Shown piece after piece: positions 26,507 through 38,469 of a stretch of 64,000 bases of DNA. Origin of the DNA: Carboxydothermus pertinax (lineage in GTDB: Bacteria; Bacillota; Z-2901; Carboxydothermales; Carboxydothermaceae); contig NZ_BDJK01000009.1 of assembly GCF_001950255.1 (NCBI RefSeq), positions 1 through 64,000 of the forward strand, written 5' to 3'. Within the stretch, counting starts at the first letter, position 1. Each line of letters opens with the position of its first letter. Both the position numbers and the translations under genes were made by a program. Under the pieces are notes generated by a model. That model was given only the letters and a program-made list of their open reading frames with translations, was not told where the DNA came from and ran no database searches.

Positions 26507-27871
26507 ATGTTGAAAAATCCAGTTGAAGAACTATGGGAACAGGTAATGGAAGCTCTTAAAAATCACGTCAATAAACCAAGCTGGGATATGTGGATCAAAA
26601 GCATCAGGCCTTTAGGTTTTCTTGAAAACACCATTTTAGTAGAAGTTCCCAATAAATTTGCTAAAGAGTGGTTAGAAGAACACTACTCCAGCTTAATTAA
26701 GCATATTTTAAAATTAATCACCAATGAAGATATTAATTTTAAACTGGTAGTACCCAATGAATCGACACTGGAAGAAAACGAAGCAAAAATAACAAAAAAG
26801 AAAAATTCCCCAAAAAAACAAAGTAAGTTTTTCGAAGAGGGAATCTTTTTTACACTAAATCCCAAATATACTTTTGAAACCTTTGTGGTAGGAAACTCCA
26901 ACCGCTTTGCCCATGCAGCCTGTCTTGCCGTAGCCGAATCTCCTGCTGAGGCGTATAATCCACTTTTTATTTACGGCGGTGTAGGACTTGGCAAAACCCA
27001 TTTAATGCATGCCATCGGCCATTATATTTTGAAAAATAAACCGGAGATGAAAGTAGCGTACGTTACAACCGAAAAATTTACCAACGATTTAATAAACTCG
27101 ATAAAAGATGATACTACCGAAGAATTTAGAAATAAGTACCGCAGTATCGATATTTTACTGATAGATGATATTCAATTTTTAGAGAAAAAAGAACGTACCC
27201 AGGAAGAGTTTTTCCACACCTTTAATGCTCTGTACGAAGCCAATAAACAAATCGTTATCTCCAGCGACCGGACTCCTAAAGAGCTTTCTACTTTAGAAGA
27301 TAGGTTAAGGTCGCGGTTTGAATGGGGGCTCATTACCGATATCCAGCCGCCGGACCTGGAAACAAGAATTGCAATTCTTCGTAAAAAAGCTCAACTGGAC
27401 AACTTAAATGTAAGCGATGATGTCCTAAATTTCATAGCTAACGAAATCGTTTCCAACATCCGAGAGTTAGAAGGTGCTTTAATTCGAGTTGTAGCTTACG
27501 CTGGATTGCATGGAGAACCAATAACGGTTGACTTAGCTGCCAAAGCTTTAAAAGATCTTTTACCCTCCAATCATGTAAAACCTATTACTATTCCATTAAT
27601 TCAGCAAGTGGTAGCTAATTTCTATGGACTTACCGTTGAAGACTTAAAAGCCAAAAAGAGAACCAAATCGGTTGCCTTCCCTCGTCAAGTGGCAATGTAT
27701 TTATGCCGGGAGCTTACCGAAGCATCGTTACCAAAAATAGGGGAAGAATTCGGAGGTCGCGACCATACCACGGTAATTCATGCTCATGAAAAAATCCAGC
27801 ACGACCTTCAGGTAGATCCCAACTTAAAAACAGTAATTAAGCAGCTCACAGAACAAATCCACAAGACATAA
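26507..27871 (+). CDS. dnaA: DnaA, chromosomal replication initiator
   Basis: A 454-residue DnaA. Domain I covers ~1-85 ([26 protein letters not shown]), with a short lysine-rich linker. The AAA+ domain has Walker [14 protein letters not shown] near residue 163 and Walker [11 protein letters not shown] near residue 223. Domain IV holds the DnaA-box recognition signature [15 protein letters not shown] near residue 420. I chose the ATG at 26507, with GGGAGGG upstream, over the frame opening at 26471. DnaA boxes lie on both sides, so autoregulation is likely. Confidence 0.98.
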   Translation: MLKNPVEELWEQVMEALKNHVNKPSWDMWIKSIRPLGFLENTILVEVPNKFAKEWLEEHYSSLIKHILKLITNEDINFKLVVPNESTLEENEAKITKKKNSPKKQSKFFEEGIFFTLNPKYTFETFVVGNSNRFAHAACLAVAESPAEAYNPLFIYGGVGLGKTHLMHAIGHYILKNKPEMKVAYVTTEKFTNDLINSIKDDTTEEFRNKYRSIDILLIDDIQFLEKKERTQEEFFHTFNALYEANKQIVISSDRTPKELSTLEDRLRSRFEWGLITDIQPPDLETRIAILRKKAQLDNLNVSDDVLNFIANEIVSNIRELEGALIRVVAYAGLHGEPITVDLAAKALKDLLPSNHVKPITIPLIQQVVANFYGLTVEDLKAKKRTKSVAFPRQVAMYLCRELTEASLPKIGEEFGGRDHTTVIHAHEKIQHDLQVDPNLKTVIKQLTEQIHKT

Positions 27872-27960
27872 TGAATAACTTTTAACCTAAATTTAAATCT
27901 TTTACTATAGTTTTTTTTCTTCCAAAGTTTTTGTGTATAACTTTTTTGATTTTAAACATT

Positions 27961-28014
27961 TTATTCACAGGTGGATAACTCAATACTTCAGTAAATTTTA
28001 ATGAGTTATCCACA
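27961..28014. other. oriC, downstream DnaA boxes (dnaA-dnaN gap)
   Basis: The 203-base gap between dnaA and dnaN holds TTATTCACA (27961-27969, one mismatch), an adjacent GGTGGATAA in the other orientation, and an exact TTATCCACA (28006-28014). This is the second half of the bipartite origin; unwinding would be expected in the AT-rich DNA nearby. Confidence 0.8.
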
Positions 28015-28074
28015 ATATCCCCATCTCTTACTACTATCACGAAGAATTTGAAAGAAATAAAAGGAGGATTAAGA

Positions 28075-29190
28075 ATGAAATTTCAGTGCCCAACAGCTAT
28101 ACTTTCAGAAAATATTTCCCTTGCTCAAAAAGCCGTCTCCATAAAAAGCCCGTTTCCAGTTTTAACCGGAATTTTATTTACCGCCGATGAAACGACAAAT
28201 ACTATTACCCTTGCTTCTACAGATCTGCAAATGTCAATTGAAACCTCGTTTCCGGCGGAAGTGATTGAATCGGGAAGTGCAGTATTATCATCAAAATTTC
28301 TTGGGGATATCATCAAAAAGCTTCCCGAAACAAATTTAATGCTGGAATACCTTCCGGCGGAAGGGAAATGTGTGATAAGATACGGTTCTTCCGAACTTGC
28401 CGTTGCCACTTATCGACCGGACGAATTTCCAAAAAATGAAGAAATAATTGATGGGGAAAGTTTTTATATTAGTGGTGAAGAATTTTCCACCTACATAAAA
28501 CAGGTATTATTTGCCACGGGCACTGATGAATCAAGACCTGTATTTACTGGAGTTTTGTTTGAAATAGTAGGACAAGAACTACGGTTAGTAGCCAGTGATA
28601 CCCACCGTCTGGCCTTTAGAAAAGCTTTTATTAAAAGAGAAGATCCTGGAAAAAATATTAATGTAATTATTCCAAGCCGAACACTACACGAAGCGGTCAG
28701 GATTTTTGGCATGAATGAAGAAATTTTAATACGGATAAGTGAAGGGCAAGTAGAATTTAGAGGAAACGGAGTAAAGCTTACCTCTCGCTTAATTGAAGGA
28801 CAGTTTCCCAACTACCAGCAGGTGATTCCAACTACCTTTAAATCAAATTTATTAATAAACAAAAAATATTTTTTAGATTCCCTAGAAAGGGCCGTGCTGC
28901 TTCCCCGAGATAAAGACAAAACTCCGGTAGCAAAATTTTATTTAGAAAAAGAGCGTATGATAATGACAAGTCAATCGGAGTCGGGTTCAATCCGCGAAGA
29001 AATACCGATTTCTTTGGATGGAGAAGAGTTCACAGTGGCTTTTAACACCAGGTATCTTATAGATGTTTTACGGGTTTTAGAAAATGAAGAAATATACCTA
29101 AGTCTTACCGGTCCTTTAAATCCTGGAGTAGTAAAGCCGGTAGGAGATGAAAACTATCTTTGCCTAGTATTGCCAGTAAGGCCTTCTTAG
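28075..29190 (+). CDS. dnaN: DnaN, DNA polymerase III beta clamp
   Basis: A 371-residue sliding clamp with three clamp repeats, starting MKFQCPTAILSENIS and ending in the conserved LCLVLPVRPS. Central family motifs include DTHRLAFRKA near residue 176 and NTRYLIDVLR near residue 324. I chose the ATG at 28075, which has AGGAGG 8 bases upstream, over an in-frame start at 28048. It follows dnaA in the universal dnaA-dnaN order. Confidence 0.98.
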   Translation: MKFQCPTAILSENISLAQKAVSIKSPFPVLTGILFTADETTNTITLASTDLQMSIETSFPAEVIESGSAVLSSKFLGDIIKKLPETNLMLEYLPAEGKCVIRYGSSELAVATYRPDEFPKNEEIIDGESFYISGEEFSTYIKQVLFATGTDESRPVFTGVLFEIVGQELRLVASDTHRLAFRKAFIKREDPGKNINVIIPSRTLHEAVRIFGMNEEILIRISEGQVEFRGNGVKLTSRLIEGQFPNYQQVIPTTFKSNLLINKKYFLDSLERAVLLPRDKDKTPVAKFYLEKERMIMTSQSESGSIREEIPISLDGEEFTVAFNTRYLIDVLRVLENEEIYLSLTGPLNPGVVKPVGDENYLCLVLPVRPS

Positions 29191-29198
29191 GTGGGATT

Positions 29199-29420
29199 AT
29201 GGAGAAAATCATAATTTATACCGAATATATCGAACTAGACTCCCTTTTAAAGTGGGCAAATATTGCCATGACCGGCGGAGAAGCCAAAGAGATGATTAGA
29301 AAAGGTCTTGTCCTGATAAATGGCGTGGTTGAAACCCGGCGCAAGAAAAAGATTTATCCGGGCGATCGGGTGGAAATAGCCGGTGGCCCAGCGCTGGTTG
29401 TGGTGGCAGAGGAGCGGTAA
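29199..29420 (+). CDS. S4-domain RNA-binding protein (YaaA/RlbA type)
   Basis: A 73-residue single S4-domain protein. The S4 core is DSLLKWANIAMTGGEAKEMIRKGLVLINGVVETRRKKKIYPGDRVEI. Homologues between dnaN and recF (B. subtilis YaaA/RlbA) are linked to ribosome assembly. I chose the ATG at 29199 rather than the frame start at 29160 inside dnaN. The ribosome site is weak (GTGGGA). The 3' end lies one base before recF. Confidence 0.93.
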   Translation: MEKIIIYTEYIELDSLLKWANIAMTGGEAKEMIRKGLVLINGVVETRRKKKIYPGDRVEIAGGPALVVVAEER

Positions 29421-29421
29421 T

Positions 29422-30483
29422 GTGTTTGTAAGCCGTCTCCAACTTGTAAATTTTCGTAATTACCAAAACCAGCTTGTTTCCTTTTCTCCTGGAAAAGTTT
29501 TAATATACGGGGCCAACGGTCAGGGCAAAACAAATCTTTTAGAAGCCATTTATTACTTAGTTATAGGAAAATCCTTTCGGGGAAAAGACAGTTCGTTAAT
29601 CCGCTTTGGAGCCGAAAGCTTTTTTTTAGGAGCCAAAATAACAAAAGACGGTCAGAAGATTACCCTTGGTATTGAATACTCGGGGAAAGGTAAAATTTTT
29701 ACCAAAAATGGCCAGAAACAAAAAGGTTTTAGCTACCTTCTGGGTAGTTTAAAAGGAGTTTTATTTACTCCCGATGAGCCAGTAAATTTTTTTGGTTCTC
29801 CGACTAATAGAAGAAAGTCTCTGGATCTTTTTTTAGCTCAGACCAGCAAAACCTATCTTTTAAACCTTATCTATTACAACAAAGTTTTAGCTAACAAAAA
29901 CGCGCTCTTAAAACAGCCCGGTACTACCGAAAATATTATTGATGCCTGGGATTATAAACTTGCGGAATACGGTGCGGAAATAATCAAGGAACGGGAAAAA
30001 AGTTTAAGGGTTTTAAATGAACTTTTAACTGAATTAAATGATGAACTAAAGTTTTTATTGGGGAAAATTACTATTGATTATAAACCTCAAGGGACTTTAG
30101 AAAAGGAAAGCTTTTACCGGTTTTTAAAGCAAAGACAAGGGGAAGAAAGGATAAAAAAGTTTGCTTTGTTTGGACCTCACCGGGACGATTTTAGATTTTA
30201 CCTAAATGACAAAGATTTAAAAGTTTTTGGCTCCCAAGGGCAAAAAAAAGGAGTTCTTCTTTTATTTAAACTTGCCCAGGCCGTCTATATGACTAAAATT
30301 TTAGGTGAAAAACCGGTTTTACTTTTAGATGATTTATACAGTGAATTTGATAGCGAAAAAAGAAGAGCTTTAGAAGGTTTTTTCTTAAACTTCAGCGAAC
30401 AAGTATTAATAACTGCCACTGATCCTGGTGATTTAAAAAATTATGATCAGGCAGTCTTAATTAACGACGGATTAGTACTTTAG
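29422..30483 (+). CDS. recF: RecF, recombination mediator
   Basis: A 353-residue SMC-like ATPase that helps load RecA at gaps. Walker A is YGANGQGKTNLLEAIYYL near residue 31, the ABC signature region is FGSQGQKKGVLLLFKLAQA near residue 270, and Walker B is PVLLLDDLYSEFD near residue 297. The start is best placed at the GTG at 29422, with GAGGAG 7 bases upstream; the longer frame from 29383 lies inside the S4 gene. Length is normal. Confidence 0.96.
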   Translation: MFVSRLQLVNFRNYQNQLVSFSPGKVLIYGANGQGKTNLLEAIYYLVIGKSFRGKDSSLIRFGAESFFLGAKITKDGQKITLGIEYSGKGKIFTKNGQKQKGFSYLLGSLKGVLFTPDEPVNFFGSPTNRRKSLDLFLAQTSKTYLLNLIYYNKVLANKNALLKQPGTTENIIDAWDYKLAEYGAEIIKEREKSLRVLNELLTELNDELKFLLGKITIDYKPQGTLEKESFYRFLKQRQGEERIKKFALFGPHRDDFRFYLNDKDLKVFGSQGQKKGVLLLFKLAQAVYMTKILGEKPVLLLDDLYSEFDSEKRRALEGFFLNFSEQVLITATDPGDLKNYDQAVLINDGLVL

Positions 30484-30493
30484 GAGGCAGAAA

Positions 30494-30760
30494 ATGTTTT
30501 TACATTTGGGAAGCGATGTGGTGGTGCCGGGAAAAGAAGTAATTGGAATTTTTGACTTAGAAACCGTCCCAGAAAAAGTTTCTTTGAAACTTTTAAATAA
30601 TATTTCCTTTAGATTCCCAATAGAAAAAATTGGTGGAGAGCCTTATAAATCTTTAGTTTTAACTAATAACAAAATTTACCTAACTCCAATTTCATCCCTT
30701 ACCTTAAAAAAACGGTGGGATAATTTAGAGCTATTTTATGAAGAAGAAGACCACCGGTAA
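30494..30760 (+). CDS. remB: RemB-like DUF370 protein
   Basis: An 88-residue protein of the RemB (YaaB) type, found between recF and gyrB in many Firmicutes. It begins MFLHLGSDVVVPGKEVIGIFDLE, the family signature, and ends with TLKKRW. In B. subtilis RemA and RemB are DNA-binding regulators of matrix genes; the role in this organism is not known. It is followed by an intrinsic terminator, so it ends the dnaA-to-remB transcript. Confidence 0.9.
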   Translation: MFLHLGSDVVVPGKEVIGIFDLETVPEKVSLKLLNNISFRFPIEKIGGEPYKSLVLTNNKIYLTPISSLTLKKRWDNLELFYEEEDHR

Positions 30761-30771
30761 TAGTTACCAGG

Positions 30772-30800
30772 AACTGCAGCACTGCTGCAGTTTTAATTTT
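30772..30800 (+). terminator. Intrinsic terminator after remB
   Basis: AACTGCAGCA and TGCTGCAGTT are perfect inverted arms around a single C, followed by TTAATTTTT. It separates the dnaA-remB unit from gyrBA. Confidence 0.8.
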
Positions 30801-30827
30801 TCGAATTAAATACCTTTCAAAATATGG

Positions 30828-30833
30828 TATAAT
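30828..30833 (+). promoter_or_regulatory. Probable -10 box of gyrB promoter
   Basis: Exact TATAAT 36 bases before the gyrB start. The -35 region (ATTAAA, 30805-30810) is poor. Confidence 0.55.
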
Positions 30834-30844
30834 AAATAAGATGA

Positions 30845-32776
<1,932 letters not shown>

Positions 32777-32806
32777 CACTTATAATTTATTTTGAGGTGA
32801 TTTATT

Positions 32807-35242
32807 TTGTTCAGTATTGGAAAAGTTTTACCGGTGAATTTAGAAGAAGAAATGAAGTCCAGTTACCTTGATTACGCGATGAGCGTTATTGTTGGACGGG
32901 CTTTACCTGATGTCCGGGACGGACTTAAGCCTGTTCACCGGCGGATTTTATATGCTATGCATATTTTGGGAATGACTCCTGATAAGCCTCACCGGAAATC
33001 GGCCCATATTGTCGGGGAAGTTTTAGGGAAATTTCACCCCCACGGAGACGTGGCGGTTTATGATGCGATGGTGCGGATGGCTCAGGATTTTTCCACCCGC
33101 TATCCTTTAATTGATGGTCACGGAAACTTTGGTTCAATTGATGGCGATAGCGCTGCTGCTATGCGTTACACTGAGGCCCGCATGGCAAAAATTACGGTAG
33201 AAATGCTCCGGGATATCGACAAGGAAACCGTTGATTTTATGCCTAACTACGATAACTCTACCAAAGAGCCGGTGGTACTGCCGTCAAGGATTCCCAATCT
33301 TTTAGTAAACGGTTCTTCGGGAATTGCTGTAGGCATGGCTACCAATATTCCTCCCCACAACTTGCAGGAAGTAATTGACGGGGTTATAAAAATGATTGAC
33401 AACCCGGAAGTCACTATTGAAGAACTTATAAAAATTATTAAAGGTCCGGATTTTCCGACCGGCGGTAAAATTATGGGCCGGCAGGGAATTCGGCAGGCTT
33501 ATGCTACCGGTCGCGGCTCGGTGAAGGTGCGAGCGGTGACCACTTTTGAAAAATTAAATGGTGGAAAAACAGCGATCATTGTTACCGAACTTCCCTATCA
33601 AGTAAATAAAGCCAAATTAATTGAAAAAATTGCGGACCTCGTCCGGGATAAGAAAATTGAGGGGATTTCGGATTTAAGAGATGAATCGGACAGAAAAGGT
33701 ATGCGAATTGTTATTGAATTAAAAAGAGACGCTAATCCCCAGATTGTTTTAAACCAGCTGTTTAAACACACCCAGCTTCAAGATACCTTTGGCATTATTA
33801 TGCTGGCTCTGGTGGACAACCAGCCTCGGATTTTAAATTTAAAGGAGATTCTCTTTTATTACTTAGAACACCAAAAAGATGTAGTTACAAGAAGAACCCG
33901 TTATGACTTAAATAAAGCGGAAGAGCGGGCGCATATCTTAGAAGGATTAAAGATAGCTCTTGCCAATTTAGATGAGGTCATTAAGATTATCCGGAGTTCT
34001 AAAGATGTAGATACCGCCCGGCAGGGGTTAATGAGCCGGTTTAAACTTACCGAAAAGCAGGCTCAGGCCATTTTGGATATGCGCCTGCAAAGGCTTACGG
34101 CTTTAGAACGGGAAAAAATTGACGAAGAATACCGGGAGTTAATTAAGAAAATTGAGTATTTTAACTCTATTTTAGCCGATGAAAGAGTGCTTTTAGGGGT
34201 AATTCGCCAGGAGCTTTTAGAAATTAAGGAAAAGTATGGCGATGCCCGGCGGACCAAAATTACCAATGAAGAGTCCATTTTTGACGAAGAAGATTTAATT
34301 GCCCAAGAGGATATGGTGATTACTATTACTCACCAGGGATATATAAAGAGGCTTCCGGTGGATACCTACAAAAACCAGCGCCGGGGTGGCCGGGGAGTTA
34401 CAGCTATGGCTACCAAGGAAGAAGATTTTGTCCGCCACCTTTTTATCGCCTCGACCCACCACTACCTTTTGTTTTTTACCAACAAAGGGAAAGTATATCG
34501 CCTAAAAGTGCATGAAATACCCGAGGCCGGAAGACAAGCTAAGGGGACACCGATAATAAACCTCCTCTATGTTGACCAGGAGGAGAGAATAACAGCTATT
34601 ATTCCGGTAAAAGAGTTTACCGAGGACCATTATCTCTTCATGGTCACTAAAAACGGAATTGTAAAAAAGACCGTTTTATCGGAATACGACAGTTCCCGCC
34701 GGGATGGCATTATAGCTTTAACCTTGGAAGAAGGGGATAAGCTTATAGACGTTAAGCTTTCTACGGGCAACGAAGAGTTAATCATAGGTACAAAAAAAGG
34801 TATGGCCCTAAGATTTTCTGAAACCGACGTCCGACCCATGGGCCGGACTGCCCGGGGGGTAAAAGGGATATCCTTAACTTCGGGGGATGAGGTAATTGGC
34901 CTTGAGGTGGTAGATGAAGAGGCTGAGTTACTAACCGTTACTTCCAAAGGCTTTGGCAAGAAAACACCGTTTGCCGAGTATCGGGTTCAAAGTCGTGGCG
35001 GTAAAGGTATAATTAATATGAAAGTTACCGCTAAAAATGGAGAAGTAGTTGGCATTGTCGCGGTTCGACCGGAAGATGAAATTATGGCCGTATCTGGAGA
35101 AGGGATAATGATTAGGGTGAAAGCCTCGGAAATTTCTACCCAGGGCAGGGCAACCCAGGGAGTTACTTTAATGAAACTAGCCAAAGACGATAAATTAACA
35201 GCAGTGGCCAAGATTGCGGCCCAGGAAGATGAGGAAGAGTAG
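32807..35242 (+). CDS. gyrA: GyrA, DNA gyrase subunit A
   Basis: An 811-residue gyrase breakage-reunion subunit. The catalytic tyrosine lies in [10 protein letters not shown] near residue 123, preceded by the quinolone-resistance region ([20 protein letters not shown]). The gyrase-specific GyrA box QRRGGRGV near residue 525 in the C-terminal beta-pinwheel separates it from topoisomerase IV ParC. It ends in an acidic tail. The start is a TTG at 32807 with GAGGTGA upstream, encoding [27 protein letters not shown]. Confidence 0.98.
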   Translation: MFSIGKVLPVNLEEEMKSSYLDYAMSVIVGRALPDVRDGLKPVHRRILYAMHILGMTPDKPHRKSAHIVGEVLGKFHPHGDVAVYDAMVRMAQDFSTRYPLIDGHGNFGSIDGDSAAAMRYTEARMAKITVEMLRDIDKETVDFMPNYDNSTKEPVVLPSRIPNLLVNGSSGIAVGMATNIPPHNLQEVIDGVIKMIDNPEVTIEELIKIIKGPDFPTGGKIMGRQGIRQAYATGRGSVKVRAVTTFEKLNGGKTAIIVTELPYQVNKAKLIEKIADLVRDKKIEGISDLRDESDRKGMRIVIELKRDANPQIVLNQLFKHTQLQDTFGIIMLALVDNQPRILNLKEILFYYLEHQKDVVTRRTRYDLNKAEERAHILEGLKIALANLDEVIKIIRSSKDVDTARQGLMSRFKLTEKQAQAILDMRLQRLTALEREKIDEEYRELIKKIEYFNSILADERVLLGVIRQELLEIKEKYGDARRTKITNEESIFDEEDLIAQEDMVITITHQGYIKRLPVDTYKNQRRGGRGVTAMATKEEDFVRHLFIASTHHYLLFFTNKGKVYRLKVHEIPEAGRQAKGTPIINLLYVDQEERITAIIPVKEFTEDHYLFMVTKNGIVKKTVLSEYDSSRRDGIIALTLEEGDKLIDVKLSTGNEELIIGTKKGMALRFSETDVRPMGRTARGVKGISLTSGDEVIGLEVVDEEAELLTVTSKGFGKKTPFAEYRVQSRGGKGIINMKVTAKNGEVVGIVAVRPEDEIMAVSGEGIMIRVKASEISTQGRATQGVTLMKLAKDDKLTAVAKIAAQEDEEE

Positions 35243-35306
35243 GTCTTGCAGGAAAAACAAAAATTAAGTTATGATAAAAATTAATACCGTATTAGGAGGA
35301 ATCAAA

Positions 35307-36191
35307 ATGGGTGAAAAAGGAACATGGGTGGTTAAGAAAGGCCTGGCGGAAATGTTAAAAGGCGGCGTAATTATGGACGTCACCACTCCCGAACAGGCAA
35401 AAATTGCGGAAGAAGCTGGAGCTTGTGCGGTGATGGCGTTAGAGCGGGTGCCGGCGGATATTCGGGCGGCAGGAGGAGTAGCCCGGATGGCGGATCCAAC
35501 AGTTATTTTACGGATAATGGATGCGGTCACCATACCGGTTATGGCGAAAGTGAGAATTGGCCATTTTGTGGAAGCGCAAATTTTAGAAGCCTTAGGGGTT
35601 GATTATATTGACGAAAGTGAAGTTTTAACCCCTGCCGATGAACTGTTCCACATCGATAAACATGCTTTTAAAGTACCCTTTGTTTGCGGTGCCAGAAATT
35701 TAGGTGAGGCTTTAAGGAGAATTGGTGAAGGAGCCGCCATGATTCGAACCAAAGGTGAGCCGGGCACTGGCAATGTGGTGGAGGCCGTACGCCATATGCG
35801 GCAGGTAATGGGGGAAATAAGAAGGCTTCAGAATATGCCAAAGGAAGAACTAATGACAGCCGCTAAAGAAATGGGTGCTCCCTATGACCTGGTGTTATAC
35901 GTCCATGAACACGGCCGGTTGCCGGTGGTGAATTTTGCTGCCGGAGGTATAGCTACTCCAGCCGATGCCGCGTTAATGATGCAGTTAGGAGCGGACGGAA
36001 TTTTTGTCGGTTCCGGAATTTTTAAGTCCAAGGACCCGGTGGGCAGAGCCAAGGCTATTGTAGCTGCTACTACTTATTATGATGACCCAAAAGTATTAGC
36101 GGAAGTATCTAAAGGTTTAGGCGAAGCTATGCCCGGTATCGACATTAAGACCATTTCCCAAACCGAAAGAATGAGTGAACGGGGCTGGTAA
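35307..36191 (+). CDS. pdxS: PdxS, pyridoxal 5'-phosphate synthase lyase subunit
   Basis: A 294-residue PdxS that builds PLP from ribose 5-phosphate, glyceraldehyde 3-phosphate and ammonia. Conserved segments are [66 protein letters not shown] and [16 protein letters not shown] chose the ATG at 35307, with AGGAGG 7 bases upstream, over the frame start at 35271. It forms a 12+12 complex with PdxT, encoded 54 bases downstream. The PLP product is the cofactor of several enzymes here, including the desulfurase and three aminotransferase or sulfhydrylase genes. Confidence 0.98.
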   Translation: MGEKGTWVVKKGLAEMLKGGVIMDVTTPEQAKIAEEAGACAVMALERVPADIRAAGGVARMADPTVILRIMDAVTIPVMAKVRIGHFVEAQILEALGVDYIDESEVLTPADELFHIDKHAFKVPFVCGARNLGEALRRIGEGAAMIRTKGEPGTGNVVEAVRHMRQVMGEIRRLQNMPKEELMTAAKEMGAPYDLVLYVHEHGRLPVVNFAAGGIATPADAALMMQLGADGIFVGSGIFKSKDPVGRAKAIVAATTYYDDPKVLAEVSKGLGEAMPGIDIKTISQTERMSERGW

Positions 36192-36245
36192 CTGCCAGGG
36201 ACGGTTTCCAGTTAAAGTGCTAAGCGGAAGAGGGTGAATTTACAG

Positions 36246-36821
36246 ATGAAAATCGGAGTACTAGCGATGCAGGGAGCTTTTCGGGAACACCAGCATACTC
36301 TTAATAAATTAGGGGTAGAAGCGGTAAAACTAAGACGGGTGGAGGAGCTTTTGGAAGTTGCGGGGGTTATTATCCCCGGAGGAGAGAGTACTACTATTGG
36401 AAAGCTTTTAACCGACTTTAAATTAATGGAACCCCTCCGGGAAAAAATCTTAGAGGGCCTTCCGGTGTTTGGGACCTGTGCCGGAATGATTCTCCTTGCC
36501 AAAGAAATAGAAAACAGTAACCAGCCAAGACTGGGAACTATGGATATTAAAGTTGCCAGAAACGCTTTTGGCCGGCAAGTGGATAGTTTTGAAGCGGATT
36601 TAGAGATACCTGAGGTAGGTCAGGAGCCGGTGCGGGCAGTATTTATTCGGGCACCTTATATTTTAGAGGTAAAACCAAATGTCAAGGTGCTTGCTAAGAT
36701 TGACGATAAAATTGTTATGGCCCGGCAGGATAACATGTTAGTTTCGGCCTTCCATCCGGAGTTAACCGATGATTTACGCATCCACCGGTATTTTATCGAA
36801 AAGGTGTGTAAGGGTTTATAA
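36246..36821 (+). CDS. pdxT: PdxT, glutaminase subunit of PLP synthase
   Basis: A 191-residue class I glutamine amidotransferase that supplies ammonia to PdxS. Motifs are MKIGVLAMQGAFREH at the start, PGGESTTIGKLL near residue 45, the nucleophile-Cys motif FGTCAGMILLA near residue 77 and the His-Glu pair in AFHPELT near residue 168. I chose the ATG at 36246; a GTG at 36234 is possible but sits too close to the ribosome site. Terminator downstream at 36843. Confidence 0.97.
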   Translation: MKIGVLAMQGAFREHQHTLNKLGVEAVKLRRVEELLEVAGVIIPGGESTTIGKLLTDFKLMEPLREKILEGLPVFGTCAGMILLAKEIENSNQPRLGTMDIKVARNAFGRQVDSFEADLEIPEVGQEPVRAVFIRAPYILEVKPNVKVLAKIDDKIVMARQDNMLVSAFHPELTDDLRIHRYFIEKVCKGL

Positions 36822-36842
36822 TGTTTTATAAAAAATTTTTTC

Positions 36843-36870
36843 AGCGCATTTTTATGCGCTTATTTTTTTA
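36843..36870 (+). terminator. Intrinsic terminator after pdxT
   Basis: AGCGCAT-TTTT-ATGCGCT hairpin followed by TATTTTTTTA. Confidence 0.85.
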
Positions 36871-36925
36871 TCTCACCTCCCACCTCTCACATCTCACATC
36901 CCAAATTGTATACATTAAAAACCTC

Positions 36926-36953
36926 TTGACAAAGTTTTCTACAATCTTATAGA
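36926..36953 (+). promoter_or_regulatory. Promoter of T-box leader
   Basis: Consensus TTGACA at 36926-36931 and TATAGA at 36948-36953 with a 16-base spacer, immediately upstream of the T-box leader. Confidence 0.75.
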
Positions 36954-36975
36954 TTAATAAGCAAAACATACTTAA

Positions 36976-37205
36976 AACTCAATGCCGGGGAGCAGTAGCA
37001 AGCCTCTTCCCAAAAGAGAGCCGGTGGCTGGTGGAAACCGGTGGGAATGCTTTGTGAATCCGCCCCCAAGAGGTGCCGGCGAAGGAAAGTAGCCGGTAAC
37101 GGCCGAGCCGTTAACCAAACGAGGTGGGCAGAATTTTTCTGCCAAAAAGGGTGGCACCGCGAAAGTACTCCTTTCGTCCCTTAAGGGATGAAAGGAGTTT
37201 TTTGT
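36976..37205 (+). ncRNA. T-box riboswitch leader, probably serine-responsive
   Basis: The 499-base gap between pdxT and the aminotransferase gene holds a complete T-box leader. The AGTAGCAAG-type Stem I start, AGAGAGCCGG and GGTGGCTGGTGGAAACCGGTG distal-loop motifs, and the T-box antiterminator core GGGTGGCACCGCG (37149-37161) are visible. A strong terminator follows (ACTCCTTT...AAAGGAGTTTTTT, 37166-37203). A UCC triplet in TGAATCCGC (37059-37061) is the likely specifier, which pairs with tRNA-Ser(GGA). Uncharged tRNA-Ser would turn on the downstream aminotransferase and serA. The codon assignment is inferred from position. Confidence 0.92.
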
Positions 37206-37320
37206 TTAAAGGTTAACTCCTGGGAAATGAAGGTGGAAAGTTTTTTTAAACATTAACAGTAAATATTTTTCATTAAAGCATAAATTTTAAAAATTTTACA
37301 TTCTAAAGGGAGGGGTTTTC

Positions 37321-38469
37321 ATGCAAAAGAAATATCTTATGATTCCCGGGCCTACACCTATTCCGCCGGAGGTTACCTTGGCCATGAGCCGGCCGATGAT
37401 TGGCCACCGGAGCGGTGATTTTGCCAAACTGCACGAGCGGGTGGTGGCAAAGTTAAAACAAGTTTTTAAAACGCAAAACGATATTTATATCTTAACTAAT
37501 TCCGGTACCGGTGGCATGGAGATGGCGGTTGCCAATATAGTAAATCCGGGAGACGAAGTTTTAGCTCTTTCCACCGGTAATTTTGGTGAAAGGTTTGCCA
37601 AGATTGCCAAAGAATATGGAGCAAAAGTTGATTTAGTGGATTTTGGCTGGGGTAGTGCCGTGGACTTGAAAGTGGTGGAAGAGAAGCTTAGGCAGAATCC
37701 CAATTATAAGGCGGTTTTGGCGACCCACAATGAAACTTCGACCGGGGTTAAAAACGATATCGCCGGGATTGCAGCTTTAACCAAAAACCACCGGGCGGTT
37801 CTTATTGTAGATGCGGTCTCAAGTTTAGGAGGCATGGAGTTTGACACCGACGGCTGGGGGGTAGATGTGGTAGTTACTGGCTCCCAAAAAGCACTTATGC
37901 TGCCTCCGGGCTTAGCGTTTATTTCCTTTAGTCAAAAAGCATTAGAGGCAGCTCAGGATAACAAAAACCCGAAATTTTATTTTAGCTTACCGGCGGCTAA
38001 GAAAGCTTTGGCGGAATGGAATACCGCTTATACACCGGCAGTATCGCTGTTTTTCGGGCTGGAAGCGGCTCTAGATTTAATCTTAGAGGAAGGTTTAGAC
38101 AAGGTAATAAAGCGGCATAAACTCTTGGCCCGGGCCTGCCGGGAAGGGGTAAAAGCTTTAGGGCTAAAACTTTTTCCGGCGGAAGAAAATGCCTCCGATA
38201 CGGTAACAGCGGTAGCCGGGGACAACCGGTATGATCCGGAACAGTTAAGAAAAGTATTAAGGACCAAATACGGTGTTACCTTTGCCGGTGGACAAAAAGA
38301 CCTGAAAGGTAAGATTTTTAGAATTGGCCATATGGGATACGTTGATAAACTTGATATAATTACAGCTTTAGGTGCTTTAGAGATGGCTCTTTTGGAAATA
38401 GGCTATCCGGTAGAACTGGGAGCTGGCGTTAAAAAAGCAATGGAAGTAATTACAGGAGGTGAAGTTTAA
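37321..38469 (+). CDS. Class V aminotransferase (serine/alanine-glyoxylate type), likely serine pathway
   Basis: A 382-residue PLP enzyme of the alanine-glyoxylate/serine-pyruvate aminotransferase group. It opens YLMIPGPTPIPPEV, with the PLP lysine in VTGSQKALMLPPGLAF near residue 193 and an N-terminal THNETSTG motif near residue 139. It lies behind a T-box leader, and its stop overlaps the serA start by one base. This pairing suggests it acts with SerA, either as the phosphoserine-type transaminase in place of SerC or on hydroxypyruvate. AGGGAGGGG precedes the ATG. Exact substrate not determinable. Confidence 0.92.
   Translation: MQKKYLMIPGPTPIPPEVTLAMSRPMIGHRSGDFAKLHERVVAKLKQVFKTQNDIYILTNSGTGGMEMAVANIVNPGDEVLALSTGNFGERFAKIAKEYGAKVDLVDFGWGSAVDLKVVEEKLRQNPNYKAVLATHNETSTGVKNDIAGIAALTKNHRAVLIVDAVSSLGGMEFDTDGWGVDVVVTGSQKALMLPPGLAFISFSQKALEAAQDNKNPKFYFSLPAAKKALAEWNTAYTPAVSLFFGLEAALDLILEEGLDKVIKRHKLLARACREGVKALGLKLFPAEENASDTVTAVAGDNRYDPEQLRKVLRTKYGVTFAGGQKDLKGKIFRIGHMGYVDKLDIITALGALEMALLEIGYPVELGAGVKKAMEVITGGEV

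Noticed and set aside
36972-37157. Minus-strand frame of 61 residues
   Set aside because: Lies on the T-box leader; no ribosome site.
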